In this document: piece after piece, positions 11,197 to 24,394 of the stretch
Numbering within the stretch: position 1 is the stretch's first letter
How the letters are laid out: each line of letters starts with the position of its first letter
Source of the DNA: Chiua virens
Taxonomy: Eukaryota > Basidiomycota > Agaricomycetes > Boletales > Boletaceae
Assembly (NCBI GenBank): GCA_019787685.1
Contig: JAHNUO010000007.1
Span: 1,612,001-1,676,000, forward strand
Length of the DNA: 64,000 nt
Direction of reading: 5' to 3'
Translations under genes and position numbers: made by a program
Notes under the pieces: model-generated
Database searches by the model: none
What the model saw: only the letters and a program-made list of their open reading frames with translations
Told to the model about the DNA's origin: nothing

Positions 11197-13737
11197 ATGT
11201 CCGATCTTCCTCCTCCTGGAACTGCCCCAGTCAAGGCCGAGTGTGTACAACACTTGTTATATTGATCGCTCTTGTTCAACGATCTACGCAGATTTCTACT
11301 CAACAACGTCGCTCGTCCGGTAGTCGACGACGACGCCGCAGAAGGATCCGCATCCCATACTGGGCACCCCAGAGTCGATCCCACCGCCGACGGCGACGCG
11401 AATCCAGGCGGTCGCAAGAAGCTAACCAAGCAGCAGAAGAAAGCCTACAGGGGTGCTAACAAGGGTCGACGATTCGGAAAAGTACGGGACGAGCTAGAGC
11501 TTTGCTGGCGCATCGCAAATGGAACAGTCTGCGAGCATGGTTCTGAGTGAGCTATCTCTGTCTGGGGCTCTTTTTTCCCTTGATATCCTTCTAGATGTCG
11601 GTTCACGCATGATATTCCTGCTTACCTCGCTGCAAAACCGAGAGATATCAGGCTCCCTCCACCAAGCAGCATCACCAATACCTCTCCCTTCGTCGTAACA
11701 GACACCGCGGACGATTCTACAGTCCAGTCATCGCTCGACTCCACTACTACCTGCCCAAGCTATGAAGAATCTGGTGAATGCCGTCTCGGGCTTAAATGTC
11801 GATTCCTTGGGGCACATGCACGCGTGGACGAGAACGGCGATGTCGTACTGACTACCAATGAAGAAAAAAAGTCCAGGGTTGCTCTCGCCGACTCAGAGCT
11901 CAACCAGGTCAGCGCAGAAGTTCTCAAGCTTCTTCGTCAAAACAAGGTGTCTCTCTAGTTTCTTGTTACTCCTTGTGTCGCTGAAACAGAAAATAGTACC
12001 CAAGACCTATCACAGACGCGTACCTGAACGAAATCGAAGCTGGGAGACAGCAGGACGGTCCGGATGGCGAAGCATTAGCTCCGGAACAACAAGAATCAGA
12101 CATTCCTACCGGGATAGAGGAGATTGTGCTGAAGCGCACTGGCCAAACTTCCGATTCAAACGACATTCCCGACGTACCCATACGGTTTTCTGAGAAAACC
12201 CGATTGCATTGGACAGGGAAAACTTGTGAGCTACTTGTGTCGATTCCCACGCGATGCGTTCTAAGCTTATTAGATCTTGCACCTCTCACAACCGTTGGAA
12301 ACTTGGTGGGTGGAACCCTTCGTTTTGGACCATCCTTTGAAAACGCCTCAGCCATTCCGGCGATTGTGCGTCACTCTCGGCGCTGATATAACGTGTGGAG
12401 AAAGTAAGGGTTCATTGGTTTCTCTTTGTTTGCTTCTCACCCCAGTACAAGTGGGCCTCGCCACCTCTTTTCTGGCGTCTTCTCGGGAAGAATGGTCCCT
12501 AGTCCGTCGACATCCCTCTGAAACTATCTTTGGTGTACAACTTGCAGGCAACAAGCCATCGACGATGGTCCCCATTGCAGAGGTCCTTGGTAGGGAATTT
12601 TCGAATGGCATCAATTTTGTAGATATCAATTGTGGATGTCCCATCGATCTCGTGTTTAAAACTGGCAGTGGATCTGCTCGTAAGTCATCCATCGCGTATC
12701 TGATCATTGTTGATGTACTGTACGCGTGCTCGCAGTCCTGGACGCACCAGCAAAATTAGGGAAAATTGTCGTCGGGATGAACAAGGCACTTGGTGAGATA
12801 CCAGTGACGGTGAAGCTTCGCACAGGAGTCAAAGAGGGACGCAACACCGCACATAAGCTCATGCCTCGGTTGAGTTCCGAATGGGGTGTAGGCTGTATCA
12901 CGGCAAGTTCGACGAATTGTCACCCTCCTTTTTCGCACTGACAAAACGTACGGACTCACAGCTACACGGACGCACTCGACAACAACGCTATACGAAATTG
13001 GCAGACTGGGATTACATCAAGCAATGCGTAGATGCCATTCGCTCACGCGAAGCGGATGAAGCACGTAAGCGCCCTTCCTCGGCGCAACATCGAATGACTG
13101 ATACCCCTCTCTGTGTGGCCTTCAGTGACTCCCATTCCCATCTTTGGAGGGGGCGACTGTTTCTCCTCCCAAGATTACTGGGAAAAGGTCGATGCCTCCG
13201 GGGTAGACGGCATTATGATCGGACGCGGCGCGCTCATTAAGCCATGGCTATTCACCGAAATCCAGGAGCGACGAGAATGGGATATCAGCTCCCGGGAGCG
13301 CTTCGAGCTCGTTCGCAAGGTACGCTATACGCCGTGCGCCACGCCACGCCTCTCTTCTTACTCGGGGACAGTACGCAGAGTATGGATTGACCCATTTCGG
13401 GACGGACACCGTCGGGGTGAACAAGACACGTCGGTACCTCTGCGAAGCCCTGTCCTTCCAGTATCGCTATATCCCCATCGGCCTGCTTGAGCGGCTGCCC
13501 GCCCGTATTAACGAACGCGCGCCAGCGTTTCAGGGCCGGGACGAACTCGGTAGGTCTTGTCGCTGTCGTGTGATGGCACTAGATGTGATCGGGGATCGCA
13601 CAGAAACACTGCTGGCGAGTCCAAATAGCCAGGATTGGGTGAAGATCTCGGAGATTTTCCTTGGACCTACGCCAGAGACGTGGACATTTACGCCGAAACA
13701 CAAGAGCAATGCCTATGGGGAGGAAAGTCAGGGGTGA
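11197..13737 (+). CDS. DUS3: tRNA-dihydrouridine(47) synthase, Dus3 type
   Basis: An FMN- and NADPH-dependent enzyme that reduces U47 of cytosolic tRNAs to dihydrouridine. Exon 1 is 11197-11240 and exon 2 is 11292-11545; about nine exons join in frame to the stop at 13735-13737. The N-terminus has two CCCH zinc fingers, C-x8-C-x5-C-x3-H ([10 protein letters not shown] ... CRFTH) and a second ending CRFLGAH, which distinguish Dus3 from Dus1, Dus2 and Dus4. The TIM barrel follows: [14 protein letters not shown] (FMN site), DINCGCP with the catalytic Cys, [28 protein letters not shown] and [13 protein letters not shown]. The C-terminal helical domain ends with PKHKSNAYG. Nothing in it looks broken. 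It is divergent from and almost abutting RCY1. Confidence 0.93.
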
Positions 13738-15710
13738 AGGTGAGCTCACCATCTACATTCATTGTCCACCCCTTCAGACGTCCGTGTCGACGTATCTTAG
13801 ACAATCAAATTGGTTGCCGCTGAAAGAACTGTTTTCGGGAGCAATTTTGCTCAAGGCTGTATGCGTGTGTGTTGCAATCCAGTCGGCTACGCTCAGTACA
13901 ATGTACCTTGAGATCTTGAAGCTATTAGCTCATGCTCCAGCTCCATTGCGAGTAGGCGATAGCAGCTATTTGCAGGTAGTTGATTGAGGTTCAATGGATG
14001 AAGTCTCCCATAAAATTTCTGACCCGGAGAAGAACTTCGGGGTCCTCCTCGGGTTCAGCCGTCTTTCTCAGATGTATTGCGCTCACTTTTGAATTCCATC
14101 AAGGTCTGTGACCATCCAGAATAGCATGGGAGTCAAGACGGTGAAAGGAACAGCAGTGCTAGAACATTCCACGTGCCGGATCGGAATCGACTTGAAGACG
14201 GACCGACTCCATGGGCCCGACATTTGTTGAACTTGTCATTCCGAACGTGATGGCATTCGTGGTATTCATTTATACAACTCTTCAGGGCGACATGGTCCAG
14301 AACGTAGCCGCGTGTCTCCGTGCGTCGGTTCTCCAGTCGTGTGCCTGCATGTAGACTCTAATGGTGGAAGCAGGGCGGCCTCTGTTCCTTCATGGGCGAT
14401 GCGGCCGATGCCACCACGGTCCTTATTCTCGAGGCACGTCGTCCAGCAACATCATTGGCTTCAAGTCGTTCCTAGTGATACATGCCAATCCCTCCCGGAT
14501 GGTGCCGCTAGAGTGGCGACATCAATTTCCTGCGACAAGCTTGAGAATGGATGATCGCGGGATGTCTCCTGGACTCTCCGTCAGGTCCAACTTCGCATCT
14601 CTCGCGTCAATCCTCCCGTGAGGGTTATAGAGCACGGCAAATCCTATCCCTGCGAGTGAAACATGGATTGCTTAACGCAACCCTTGGCAATAGTTACGTC
14701 AATATTCGCACCGACTTAGAAGGTTGACCGAAAACACCGGCGGAGTCGGGTGGACTCATCCGACTTCCCTCCAACGTGGAATTGTCTCTCGTATAATATT
14801 TCCCTTGGACAATACGTTTTCAGGCCCCTGTCATATTTCCATTTTGTCCAGGCGAATCAAAAGTGTCACTTGCCGTAGGTTAGTTCCTGTGGTTGGACGA
14901 TCCGTCGTTCGAAGCGATGGGTATGCATGCTAAATTCGTAGGTGCCGAATGATCGAATAATCTGGAAAAGGGTTTCCTATCCAGTAGCGAATGCCCAGTC
15001 ATCATGTTGAGCTTTGTTTCTTCAAAAGTCCCACAATTCGAGTTGTTCCAGCCTGATTTTATTGGATCGCTTCCACGCGACCCATTGATTGGGGCATTTG
15101 GTTGCACGGTATCACATCAAGCGTTGTGGCACAGCCGACTCCCTTCCGTATACTCTCCCTACTCGGGCAATCTGGTCTTAATCACCCGGAATATGACGGG
15201 ACATTCAAATCTTTGAAGGCATAGTGCCTGTTCTTGCTAGTCTTTTTTCGCACAGGGGTCCGTCCAATTTTCCGTAATCGGTTCTCCAATCGGTTTGTCA
15301 ACAGCTCTACCGCATTTTCAAGATAGGGGTCAACCTACGTCGTCTGTCATCTTTACAGGTTTGGGGCTTTTCCGCACATTGCAGAGCACCTTTCGAAGGG
15401 TAATACTGAATTCATCATACGGCTGTAAATTTCTTTTTTGTTCCCGAGTCCTATGGCCCGCTATGGATCAAAATATTCCCCTACACACCGCTCATATGAC
15501 AGGTACAAGGGACGGGAAGGTAGATCGACATGTGAGTGGTTCGCGATTCGTCCAGTCCTGGACCTTTGTGAGCTCTCAGCTGTCAACATGCGGGATGTAC
15601 GGCGCAGGGGTGTACACAGATTCGGATGATCCAATTTTTTTTCCCTCGGAGTCCTCGTTCATCACCTCAAGCATATGCAACAGGGTCCATTCTGTGTGCT
15701 GGAGATGCAG
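13738..15710. other. Long intergenic stretch, no gene recognised
   Basis: Nearly 2 kb with only short, unspliceable open frames and no family motif or obvious repeat. The distal part is the upstream region of the small secreted-protein gene. Confidence 0.4.
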
Positions 15711-15720
15711 GTATATAAAC
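15711..15720 (+). promoter_or_regulatory. TATA box of secreted-protein gene
   Basis: gtatataaac lies 100 bp before the ATG at 15820. With initiation 30-40 bp downstream the leader would be about 60-70 nt and mostly pyrimidine, which fits a strongly expressed fungal gene. Confidence 0.6.
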
Positions 15721-15765
15721 CCCTCAACTGATCTCGAATGCCTCAAGCACTCCAGCACTCGAGTT

Positions 15766-15816
15766 CTTACAACCTCTTCACTCTTTACAACCTCTTCACT
15801 CTTCACTCTTCACTCT
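15766..15816 (+). repeat. CT-rich leader with short tandem repeats
   Basis: The leader holds repeats of cttcactctt and tacaacctcttcact directly before the start codon. Pyrimidine-rich leaders are common in highly expressed fungal genes; the tandem duplication here is directly visible. Confidence 0.6.
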
Positions 15817-15819
15817 ACC

Positions 15820-16568
15820 ATGCGTTTCTTCGCCGTCGCTTCTGTCCTCCTCACTGCTGCCGTCAGCGTGTTCGCCAGCCCTGTTGTCGAACGCCAGACC
15901 CCCCAGTCTGCTGCCGTCGTCCTGACCAGCCTCACCAACACCGTCACGCCTCTCGCCAACCGGTTGCGTGAGTAACTCACCCGCTCATATCTTTGATATA
16001 TTTGCTGACGACAATGCAGTCTATGCGACCACCGCCAACGCGACCCAAGCAACCTTGACGCCCATCATTGGTGATATTAGTACCGCGGTGACCGGCGCTG
16101 TCACCAGCTTGAACCTGCTCGTCGGCCAGCCTGTTGATATCATCCTGGCATCTGTCGATGGTACAACCATTCTCGCAGCATCTGACATCGCCACTCTTCT
16201 CTCCGTCGTCGTCAACGTATGTCGACCTTTCTGATGATCTGGATATTTGAGAACTCACGCGATCCATCACAGCTCGTCTTCACGGCGTCCAGTGCAGTCC
16301 TTCTTGTGGTCGACATCACCATTTACTCCGTCATCTACTCCTTATTGTCCTCGCTCGGGTAAGCACCGTTCGATATTGTTGGAATGTACCACGCTGACGA
16401 TGTTGTGACGCTCCCAGAGGAGTTGTCTTCTCCTTGATCTCCATCTTGCTTTCTTTGGTCGTCGGCCTTCTCTCCCCTCTTCTCATCCTGATCGCGCCTG
16501 TCCTTTCCATCATCAGCAGCCTTGGTCTTACCACTCTCCTCAGCGAGCTCCTCGGCGGCTTGTTGTAA
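15820..16568 (+). CDS. Small secreted, hydrophobic, cysteine-free protein
   Basis: Four exons: 15820-15967, 16020-16216, 16273-16358 and 16418-16568. The protein starts with a clear signal peptide (MRFFAVASVLLTAAVSVFAS) and a short propeptide-like stretch that includes ER|Q. The mature part of about 170 residues is dominated by Leu, Val, Ile, Ser, Thr and Ala, with long apolar helices at the end (SLISILLSLVVGLLSPLLIL) and no cysteine. Similar secreted hydrophobic proteins are common in Agaricomycetes, but I know of no assigned function. It is not a hydrophobin, because the eight-cysteine pattern is missing. A membrane-associated or self-assembling role is only a guess. Confidence 0.85.
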
Positions 16569-17394
16569 ATGCCCGTGACCGATAGTGGTGCAACAGCACG
16601 CGCGGGAGTGGGCATAGTAGGACAAGCATATACTATGCTCCCATCCGTGGATAATTAATAACTAGTAAACATTTTTCCCGAAAATTTTGGTATTTCTTTC
16701 GCTCCATTTTTTGCTCCGACTCGTTCGCAGTCTTCATCTTGGTCTTAAATCTCAAAATACGTGATCATTTTAGTCAGAATTATCAATTCACTTGAAGGTC
16801 ATAAATTGTCTCCCTCTCGTCAAATGCAGGCCAATATACGTTTCGAATCATCTTACGTGTTGAGTGTTCGCTGTTTCAAAGAAGGTGCGAGTAAGAGCAT
16901 CACTTGATCATGGCACAGAAGCAAGATGGCACTGCTCGGCCTACTTTGTTAAGGTGACACAACAAAGTGTAACGGAACGACGAGGCACGAAAAAGATATG
17001 AATATTTTGTGCATGTATGTGAGGGAAGTGAAAATTTCCAAGTTTATCGCGGGTATATATAATGAACAATGTTGGGCTTTGTCAAGACCCTGATTGACCT
17101 TGGCCATCAATCCGGTGCCCATGGGCCCAGGAATATGGCGGAACAAACGCGCATTTATTAGTCACGAAAAAATTGGAGCGCTGCCCAAGGTTCACTATGC
17201 GGGGGATCTTAAATTCAGCCTCCAAGTAGAACCTCAGGCATTCACAATTGAGACCCCAAACACAGAATCCGGGGTTATTCGAGTGTGCATTCGAACATCC
17301 TGCGAGTCTGGACAAAATACACTAAATAAATAAACCAAAATTTGACTAAAAGCATATTGGAAATATATAGTAAGTGGAGTCAAGCTTGGAGCAA
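16569..17394. other. Convergent intergenic region
   Basis: Lies between the 3' end of the secreted-protein gene and the 3' end of the minus-strand DUF3684 gene. It is AT-rich, includes gggtatatataatg near 17050, and shows no credible coding exon. Confidence 0.4.
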
Positions 17395-20300
17395 TCAAGC
17401 GATTGCCATCTCCGATTGGACAGCATCAACTTGATTTAGTCTCCTTTCGGTGCCCCGGAAGAGTTGTGGCCATGGTCCAGGGCGAGGCTGCCGGAGATCC
17501 GAAAGGCCAGTAACGTGCTCTGCACAGATCGCAGCTAACCAAAATTCGTGGTCTGAGTTGTGGTCCGGCACGAGGTTATGGGCAATCTCATGTGCAAGCG
17601 CAAAAAACCTGGATAACACAAATTGGTCAAGTTCGGACGCATTGACGGTGCAACGTACCAGGATTTTTGGGCCTCCCAGCGTTCTGGTGTGCCTTCTTTC
17701 GTCTCACCATCTGGTGGGAAAGCCATCAGCTATGTTCGTCTGGTTCGCAAAATTGAAATGGGTTGGACTCACGCCATTCCTTGAAATACCGCAAATTCAA
17801 GTAGATTTGCCCCCCCTTGTTGAAGGCAATAGGACCGCCGGGGCAATCGCAAAAGATATGCAATGACCTTTTGTGAAGCCGGAAGACTTTCCTGAGAGGT
17901 ATGATAACATCCACAAATCGGTTAAGGGATTTATGCTCGGTGTGCATCACGCGGTCAAAATCCGGTACATCTGAAAAGTCGTTACCATTATCATCCAGTT
18001 CTCGATCGAAAATGGAAGTTACCCTTGGCTACATGGATTTTTATGCCCTCGATTTTCCCTGGTCCAAATGAGAATCCTGGACATAGATTGAGGGCTTCGA
18101 ACTTACCACAATCGTGCAGGTTGTCTACTGGGTTACAAGACTGAGCATTCGGGGACGGGATCTGGTTTCTGGGACGAGTTGACCCAGATTTACAGCGGTC
18201 AATCGCCTGCTTGACACTGTCTCCTGAAGGATATGTCAGAAGATCCCTGTGGAAGATTCATAACTCACTGATGGATTTTTGAGAGATGACATTATTTGGG
18301 TTCCTGTAAAGGTTTTTTTTTTATAAATAACGAAGACTGGTCGATGCTCAAACTTACGACCCCCCACTGTCGGCGTCGTCCGAGCTACAGGTTCCACCAT
18401 TCACAGTGCACCCTACAAGTAAATAGGAATGAAGCTAAAGTCATGACGACGAGGAAAATTTAGTCGAGAGAACATACTTCCGACACCTTTGCAAGCAGAA
18501 GAGCAACGTTGGTGCTTCGTGCCGTTGCCATTCAGTCCGTGAACATGCGAGTGTTGTTTGAAGTCGTGCTTGACTATGGGACAGTTGGAGACCAACTGCT
18601 TAATCCTTGTAACCATCACGGAAAACGTTACTAACCATTGAAACCGGCGCGGTTCAAGAGTTCCCTGTCGGAGAACATCGCTGCCAAGACAAGAGTATCT
18701 TGACTCCTGACTGTGACAAACAGACGTCGGCACAAGGATATCGCCAAACTAATGGCGGAAGTTGAGTAACAGAAAGCAGGTCAGGTCAGGTCGTTGCACG
18801 AGGACTCACTCATACATATCACGCCGCGCGCCACGCGAAATCCATAATTCGATCTCCCCACCTTCACCGTCCCTTGTAGCCGCCCACACTTTTTGCACTT
18901 CTGTCTTCTTATCCCCGATGCTGAAAGTTTTGGAGATGCGCAAAGTCTCGCAGACCCTGACTTTGAGCTTGGCGCAAAAAGACTTCCAAGGTATTTTAGG
19001 CTGAAGATTAGTGCATCGCTCGAGAAAAATAGGGAGCCGCTCGAGAACCAAACTTTCAATTCCATCAGAGGTCTCTTTATCATTGACATCGACCGGATTA
19101 TTCAACTGTGCTTGGATCACTTTACTCAATTTTCTGCATCCAATTGAAGCATAGAAAGCTACGATTGACAGTTCAATTGAATGCCAAGAACAATGTCAAG
19201 GACGCGTACATTCAAGGTCCTCCTGCGGGACGGTCCAAATACATTGGCTGAAGAGTTCTGCATCCTTAGCATCATCAATGATGACGATCTCTTCCGGTCT
19301 CCGAAGTGTATATGTTTCTCGGCCAGCAATTTGATCTCCAATTTTCAGCCGCATCCCAAGAAGAGTGTGATTTGAGACCATCTTTTCCAAGGTACTGTTC
19401 AGATCTGGGGTGAGCTTTGCCTCAGCAGCGAGCTCTCCCAATTTTGCCATGAACCTAGGGCGAACAAGATTACTGTCGAAAAGGTATAAACCAACACTAC
19501 ACCTACCCTTTGGGTCCTCGAGCGACATCGTAGAACCGGTCCGGGTCATGAATCAGGCTTTCGGCAACGTCCCTCACGGAAGGCACGTCCTTTGCATTAC
19601 AAGTGCTCAAAAAATCGTTCGCCTTTTCACCAAAATTCACAAAGATGAAGAGATTCATCGTAAACTGATCCTTCGGATGGCCAAGGTAGCAGTCCGCAGG
19701 AGACACCCATTGTAGATCACCCGAGCTCTCAGGTTTCGTCGGGACTATCCTCATACCAGAAAGTTCACCTAGTTGTTCCGAGGTAAAGCCTGACATCACA
19801 TTGAAACGACGAGTCTCGCCAAGATAGGTCGTCACATACTTGATTTGCAATCAGCCAAACATTCCAACCAAAGAGCAGCTGTTTTTTCTTCCCTGGTCGT
19901 TGTTCGTAATCGGCTGAGAAGCATGTGTGGAGATGGGTGCTGCTGAATCCCCAGACGGGCGTATAGAGGTTCTGGCTCAGTAGCAGGAACAACAGCGATG
20001 GAAAACCCAAGGAGTTTCCATTGGGGACCCCAACATACCTAGAACGAGTCATTTACGTGATTCAGAAGAGGTAGCCTCACATTACCTCCTCTAACGTTCC
20101 CAAACATATTCCCTCCTCCGCATTGTTTTCCGCAGGAATGAATTTGGCATGTGGAAATTTTTGGTAATCATAATCAGAATATTGTGAATCCAAGTGGTCG
20201 CAAAAGTAAGGAAAAGCAGCTGTCCTGATTGACATATCCTCGGAAGAACAGAGCACTATAATCTTGTCGAGACCAGGGAAGTGAAGTAGTCCGAGATCAT

Positions 20301-23300
20301 ACAAGAGTTTAGCTAAATGGCAAAACTATCAGTCTACAATGGCGGGATAATGATTGACCCTACCTTCTTCTGAATCATCAGACCAAGTCGAATCCCAGCT
20401 AATCACGGGAAGCTGAAGGGTAATGAAGATGGGCTCGGGCGGGTACAGCTCATCGGCGCGGCATCGAGTCGTAGTATTCCTAGCGTTTCTTGTAGGGGCT
20501 TTCGGAGAGAATATACGCATTGATCTAAGCTTTTTGATATCCTCATCTGAGACGGTCGCTTGCGCTAGGTAACGGATGAGATCGGGTGCACTGCCTTCCC
20601 AATTCTCCCCCACACTAAAAGCATGTACCACATGAGTAAATATACAAGGAAGGTTTCATTCTGGCTTACCGTGCGATAATAAGATCAGGTGGAACACATC
20701 CTCGAACGCCGAGAAATGACAACAATGCCCTCATTGGTTGGTTCATTAGTTGAACAGATTTGAATTCGACGATCGCTAGATCACGTGTATCGAATGGATT
20801 CTTCTCGTGTGCGATAGGAAGGTACGACTCCTCCGGTCGACACAAGCCACGAATGGTGGGAACACAAGTCTTGGGTTTGAGCATTTCCCGTGCTTCGCGA
20901 CGTATTTCGCTTGGGAGTGACGTCCACAAGCGGGAAAGTGCTCCGAGGACTCGTCCAGCCCAATCGTGTGACTGTGTCAAGTCGTAGTGCGGATGAGCAG
21001 AGAGAATCTGTGGATTCGAAAGGTACAATATCCAGTGGGGAACGGTGAATTCTTGCCAATGCAGGCTCGCAAGGTCCTCCCGAGAGAAGTGTTGAGATAT
21101 GGCCAAAGGCAACAGGAACTCGGGAAGTGGTCCATCACGCGGAATATGGGCTCCAAGAACCCTCGAATCGATGAACAACTGTACTGAGGACAGCAAAAGT
21201 TCCCTGCCATCTGTGCTTCTGAGTGTCGCGAAATGCAACAGGTTCCGTGCTGTCCAGCCAGGGTTTCTCTGTTGCCATGTTGGTATCCACCACCGAAGGC
21301 AGAACACTAATTCCTCCTCGTTGAGGGCACGCTCAGCTAGGGATCGTCGAACGTCTGAAGCCTCGACGACACGTATCTTGTGCCCCTCTGGCAGTGAGGT
21401 AATTATAGGTTCTCGACTAGCGTCGCTTGGAAGCATTGGCAAAGACCTCAGAAATGCAAAGTTTGGATCGAATGCTCTGATATCTGTTGCCCTCCGAATG
21501 CCGACGGACGAGAGAAGCTGTAGAGGAAGCGATGAACATGCATAGAATGATTTTTCTAGCAGCTCCGCCACTTTTGTGGAAGGCGTGGAGGGATAAAATG
21601 TGAAAAATCTGAGAGCATGACGAAACTGTCGATTCAACTGATTCTGCAACTGTGGGGACGGTCGAGAATCAACATTTCCTTTCTCCCATAATTGTTGGAT
21701 ATTGAAAAGCTCCCATTCGTAAACAGCGCGACACAAGGCGCCTCCGATATGCAGTAATTCGACGTTCCATCGATAGACTGGTAATAGTTGGAAAGTTCAG
21801 TAAGTGGATTTTCGATGGAAGTAGGTCACTTACTTGGATGGTTCATGTCGCTATTGTAGATGTCAGCGGCTACATCTGCTGGCCAGAGAAGGACTGGCCC
21901 ACCTGAAATCTATCAGTTCACGCTCAACGGTGGGAATAAAGCGTGATGCCATATGTCCCGCGATTCCCGTTGTCTGCGTGGTCCCGTGGCCCTAAAAAGT
22001 GGGTGAGTCCAATCCAGGGGGGGAAAGTGTGGTCACTGACAATGAAGATGCGCGTATGCCCCCCCCTTTCATTCTTTTTTCAGATGACTATATTCTAGAG
22101 TTGGTCTCGCGCAGCTACTCACCCGTTTAGATCGGCACGCAACCCTTGAAAGATAGAGTTACTTTCATGAGGTCGGTTGTCTTGCGAGCGAATTCCAGAA
22201 GTGTGGTCATGCCCATGTTCATCTTTCCCGGCCTAAGTGCAGTCAATCAGTGATTTTGATGGTAACAAATGGTGCGAATGGCGTACATAAATGAGACTAT
22301 AGTCAAGTTTCGAAGGTGGCACCTTCTTCATACACCGGAATAGCTCCTCACTCGATTCCTTATCCACACCGACCTTCACCTGTGCAGTGAACATAGAAAG
22401 TTCCACCCTCTCAGTATTCTTCGATCGCCCATGCACAAGTTCGGCTTTGATCGTGATGCCTATTTCGATGGTAATAAGTGGTAAGTAGAATGTCGAAATG
22501 GATACACACGGTAATGCTGAATGTTTTCTATATTCATGCTAATCTCCTTAGCCCCAGACTTTTCAGCACCGCTAGGTAGATTGATCGGTTGTGACTTTTC
22601 TGACGTCTTTTCGACCCTTCCAACACATTGGCGATCGAAGAATACCTGCACCTTTGTCAGGTGTGCCATGAAAGTGATGGACGATGCGAGAAATCGCATG
22701 AAGTCCAGTATCCGCGGCATCGGGGAAGGCTTTCGAAGTGGCAGTTCTATTATTGTTTTCCAACCACCATTCTTTAAGTCAAGGGTCTGTTCCGAAGCGA
22801 TGGGATAAGTTTTGAAGAGTAACTGCACAGATCAAACTGAGATCGCAATTTCTCGCATAAGCGAAGTCTATACCTGGTTTCCATGCCATTCGAACTTCAT
22901 TGTGCGCCCTACAACTCTGCTACAGCAAAAGATGCCAGACAATAGCAAGATCATACCTTGCGATGATATGGACGGGTTTTCGGTCACAGAATACACACTA
23001 TAAAAGCCTATCAAATGATTCAGTATGGTTAGTTCGACAAAAAGAGAACAATTCAGACCCACCAACACCAAACGCGCCAATAGACCTAGAATCGGGGTTT
23101 CCGGCGGCTGATGATATAAAAAATCAGCTGAAGGGCGAAACAGAAAATGCTGCTAAACACACCAATCTCGGTGAGTCGTTTCCAGTCGTCATCAGTGAAT
23201 GACCTCCCGTTGTTTCTGATTGTCCAGTGTGTAACCTTGAAATGGGCACTACATTAACACAAAGAAGTTGCAACCGACTAATGAGAACAGGTTCGCGCAC

Positions 23301-23627
23301 CGGAGTAGAATCCAAGTCAGGAGGCGTCGACGGAGCAGCGCTTTTAAAGCAGATGTCGACAGCAGATGATTCAGCATCGTCAGAATTCTGAAGAAGTTCC
23401 CGAAAAACTGTAGTAGGACGTTTAAAAAATGCCCACACGAGTTGAGCGTGATTCCCACCAGTGAATTCTCCAGAATAGCGAGCTAGCATCTTGTCGATCA
23501 AAGCACGTTGATCAACCATGACTGGCATAAAGCCATTGCTTTCAAGTTGTGGCTGTAAGGTATAAGATTGCGCCAATTACGAGGCGACCAAAAAGAAATA
23601 GCCAGCAGGACGCACTTCCGGTATCAT
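17395..23627 (-). CDS. Sacsin-like GHKL ATPase, DUF3684 family, with HEIAH tail
   Basis: A large gene with many small introns, about 1,700 codons. The N-terminal ATPase has Hsp90/sacsin-type motifs: VFRELLQNSDDA (N box), WTIRNNGRSFTDDDW (with NNG), and GNPDSRSIGAFGVGFYSV followed by SVTENPSISS. Later exons match the DUF3684 body (ITIKAELVHGRSKNTERVEL, PPSKLDYSLIY, SIFQGLRADLN, YRWNVELLHIGG). The C-terminus reads FFALAHEIAHNLVPDHNSDHEF, an HExxH motif with two further histidines, and stops at 17395. The ATG at 23627 lies on a predicted 12-nt first exon; the first ATG on the next exon is at 23528, so the start is unsure. A chaperone-like role is inferred from the fold only. All junctions checked stay in frame. 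Confidence 0.85.
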
Positions 23628-24394
23628 GCTTCCGCCAGAGTCGTCAGTATCGCGAGACTCGAGTTGTAAAGGGAGATAAAGGTGCCGTTAGCGTGAGTTC
23701 TGGGTGATATACTCCTTGATTGTGGTGAGGCCCAGTAGCAGTTTGAGAGCAGACGACAGACGCAACCTAAGTTAAGGCTCTTGGTTTACAAGCCTCGGCG
23801 TGGAGTCGTGCCAGTTGCTGTGAACTTATGTACATCCAACTTCGGGTACTTTTCAGGTCGCCGGGTCTAGCCCCTGCATCCCTGCGCGTTCAAACAGTGA
23901 GAATAGTTCTTCCTATGTACATATTTTCCCTCGATGAATATGCAAGTGGCAAGAAGAGAGAAGGCTTAACACTCTATCGCACTCGGTATACCGCAGCTTC
24001 ATAGCTTGGAGGCTCGTCTGAGTTGTCTCCATGTCTAGTTCAAAATTCTAGTGGTCAGGATGGCGCAGAGCCCGCAGACCGAGGGTTGAATGATCTTTCG
24101 AATGCAGTCATGACTTGCTCGCGCAGCCCTGTCAGGATCATGACCTTTTCTTTGGACGACGCTCGATAGTCGATGGCAAGAGGGAGCAGAGCTAGTTAGT
24201 AACCGCTTAGTGCCTTTTGAGTCTTCTAGTACTAGTTGTGTGTACTTATAACGGATCGAGAGCTCAGCGTCGACAATGGTAGTATTGAGCATCCGTGTAC
24301 GCTCTTCGCGATTTACCAATCCCTTTCTTATTGATTGTCAATTCGCATCACTTCCGAGACCACCAAAGAGATTCATAGCACCGTCGATACTGAC
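23628..24394. other. Upstream of DUF3684, nothing recognised
   Basis: No spliceable coding sequence, repeat or known motif was seen. It probably carries the promoter of the minus-strand DUF3684 gene. Confidence 0.35.
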
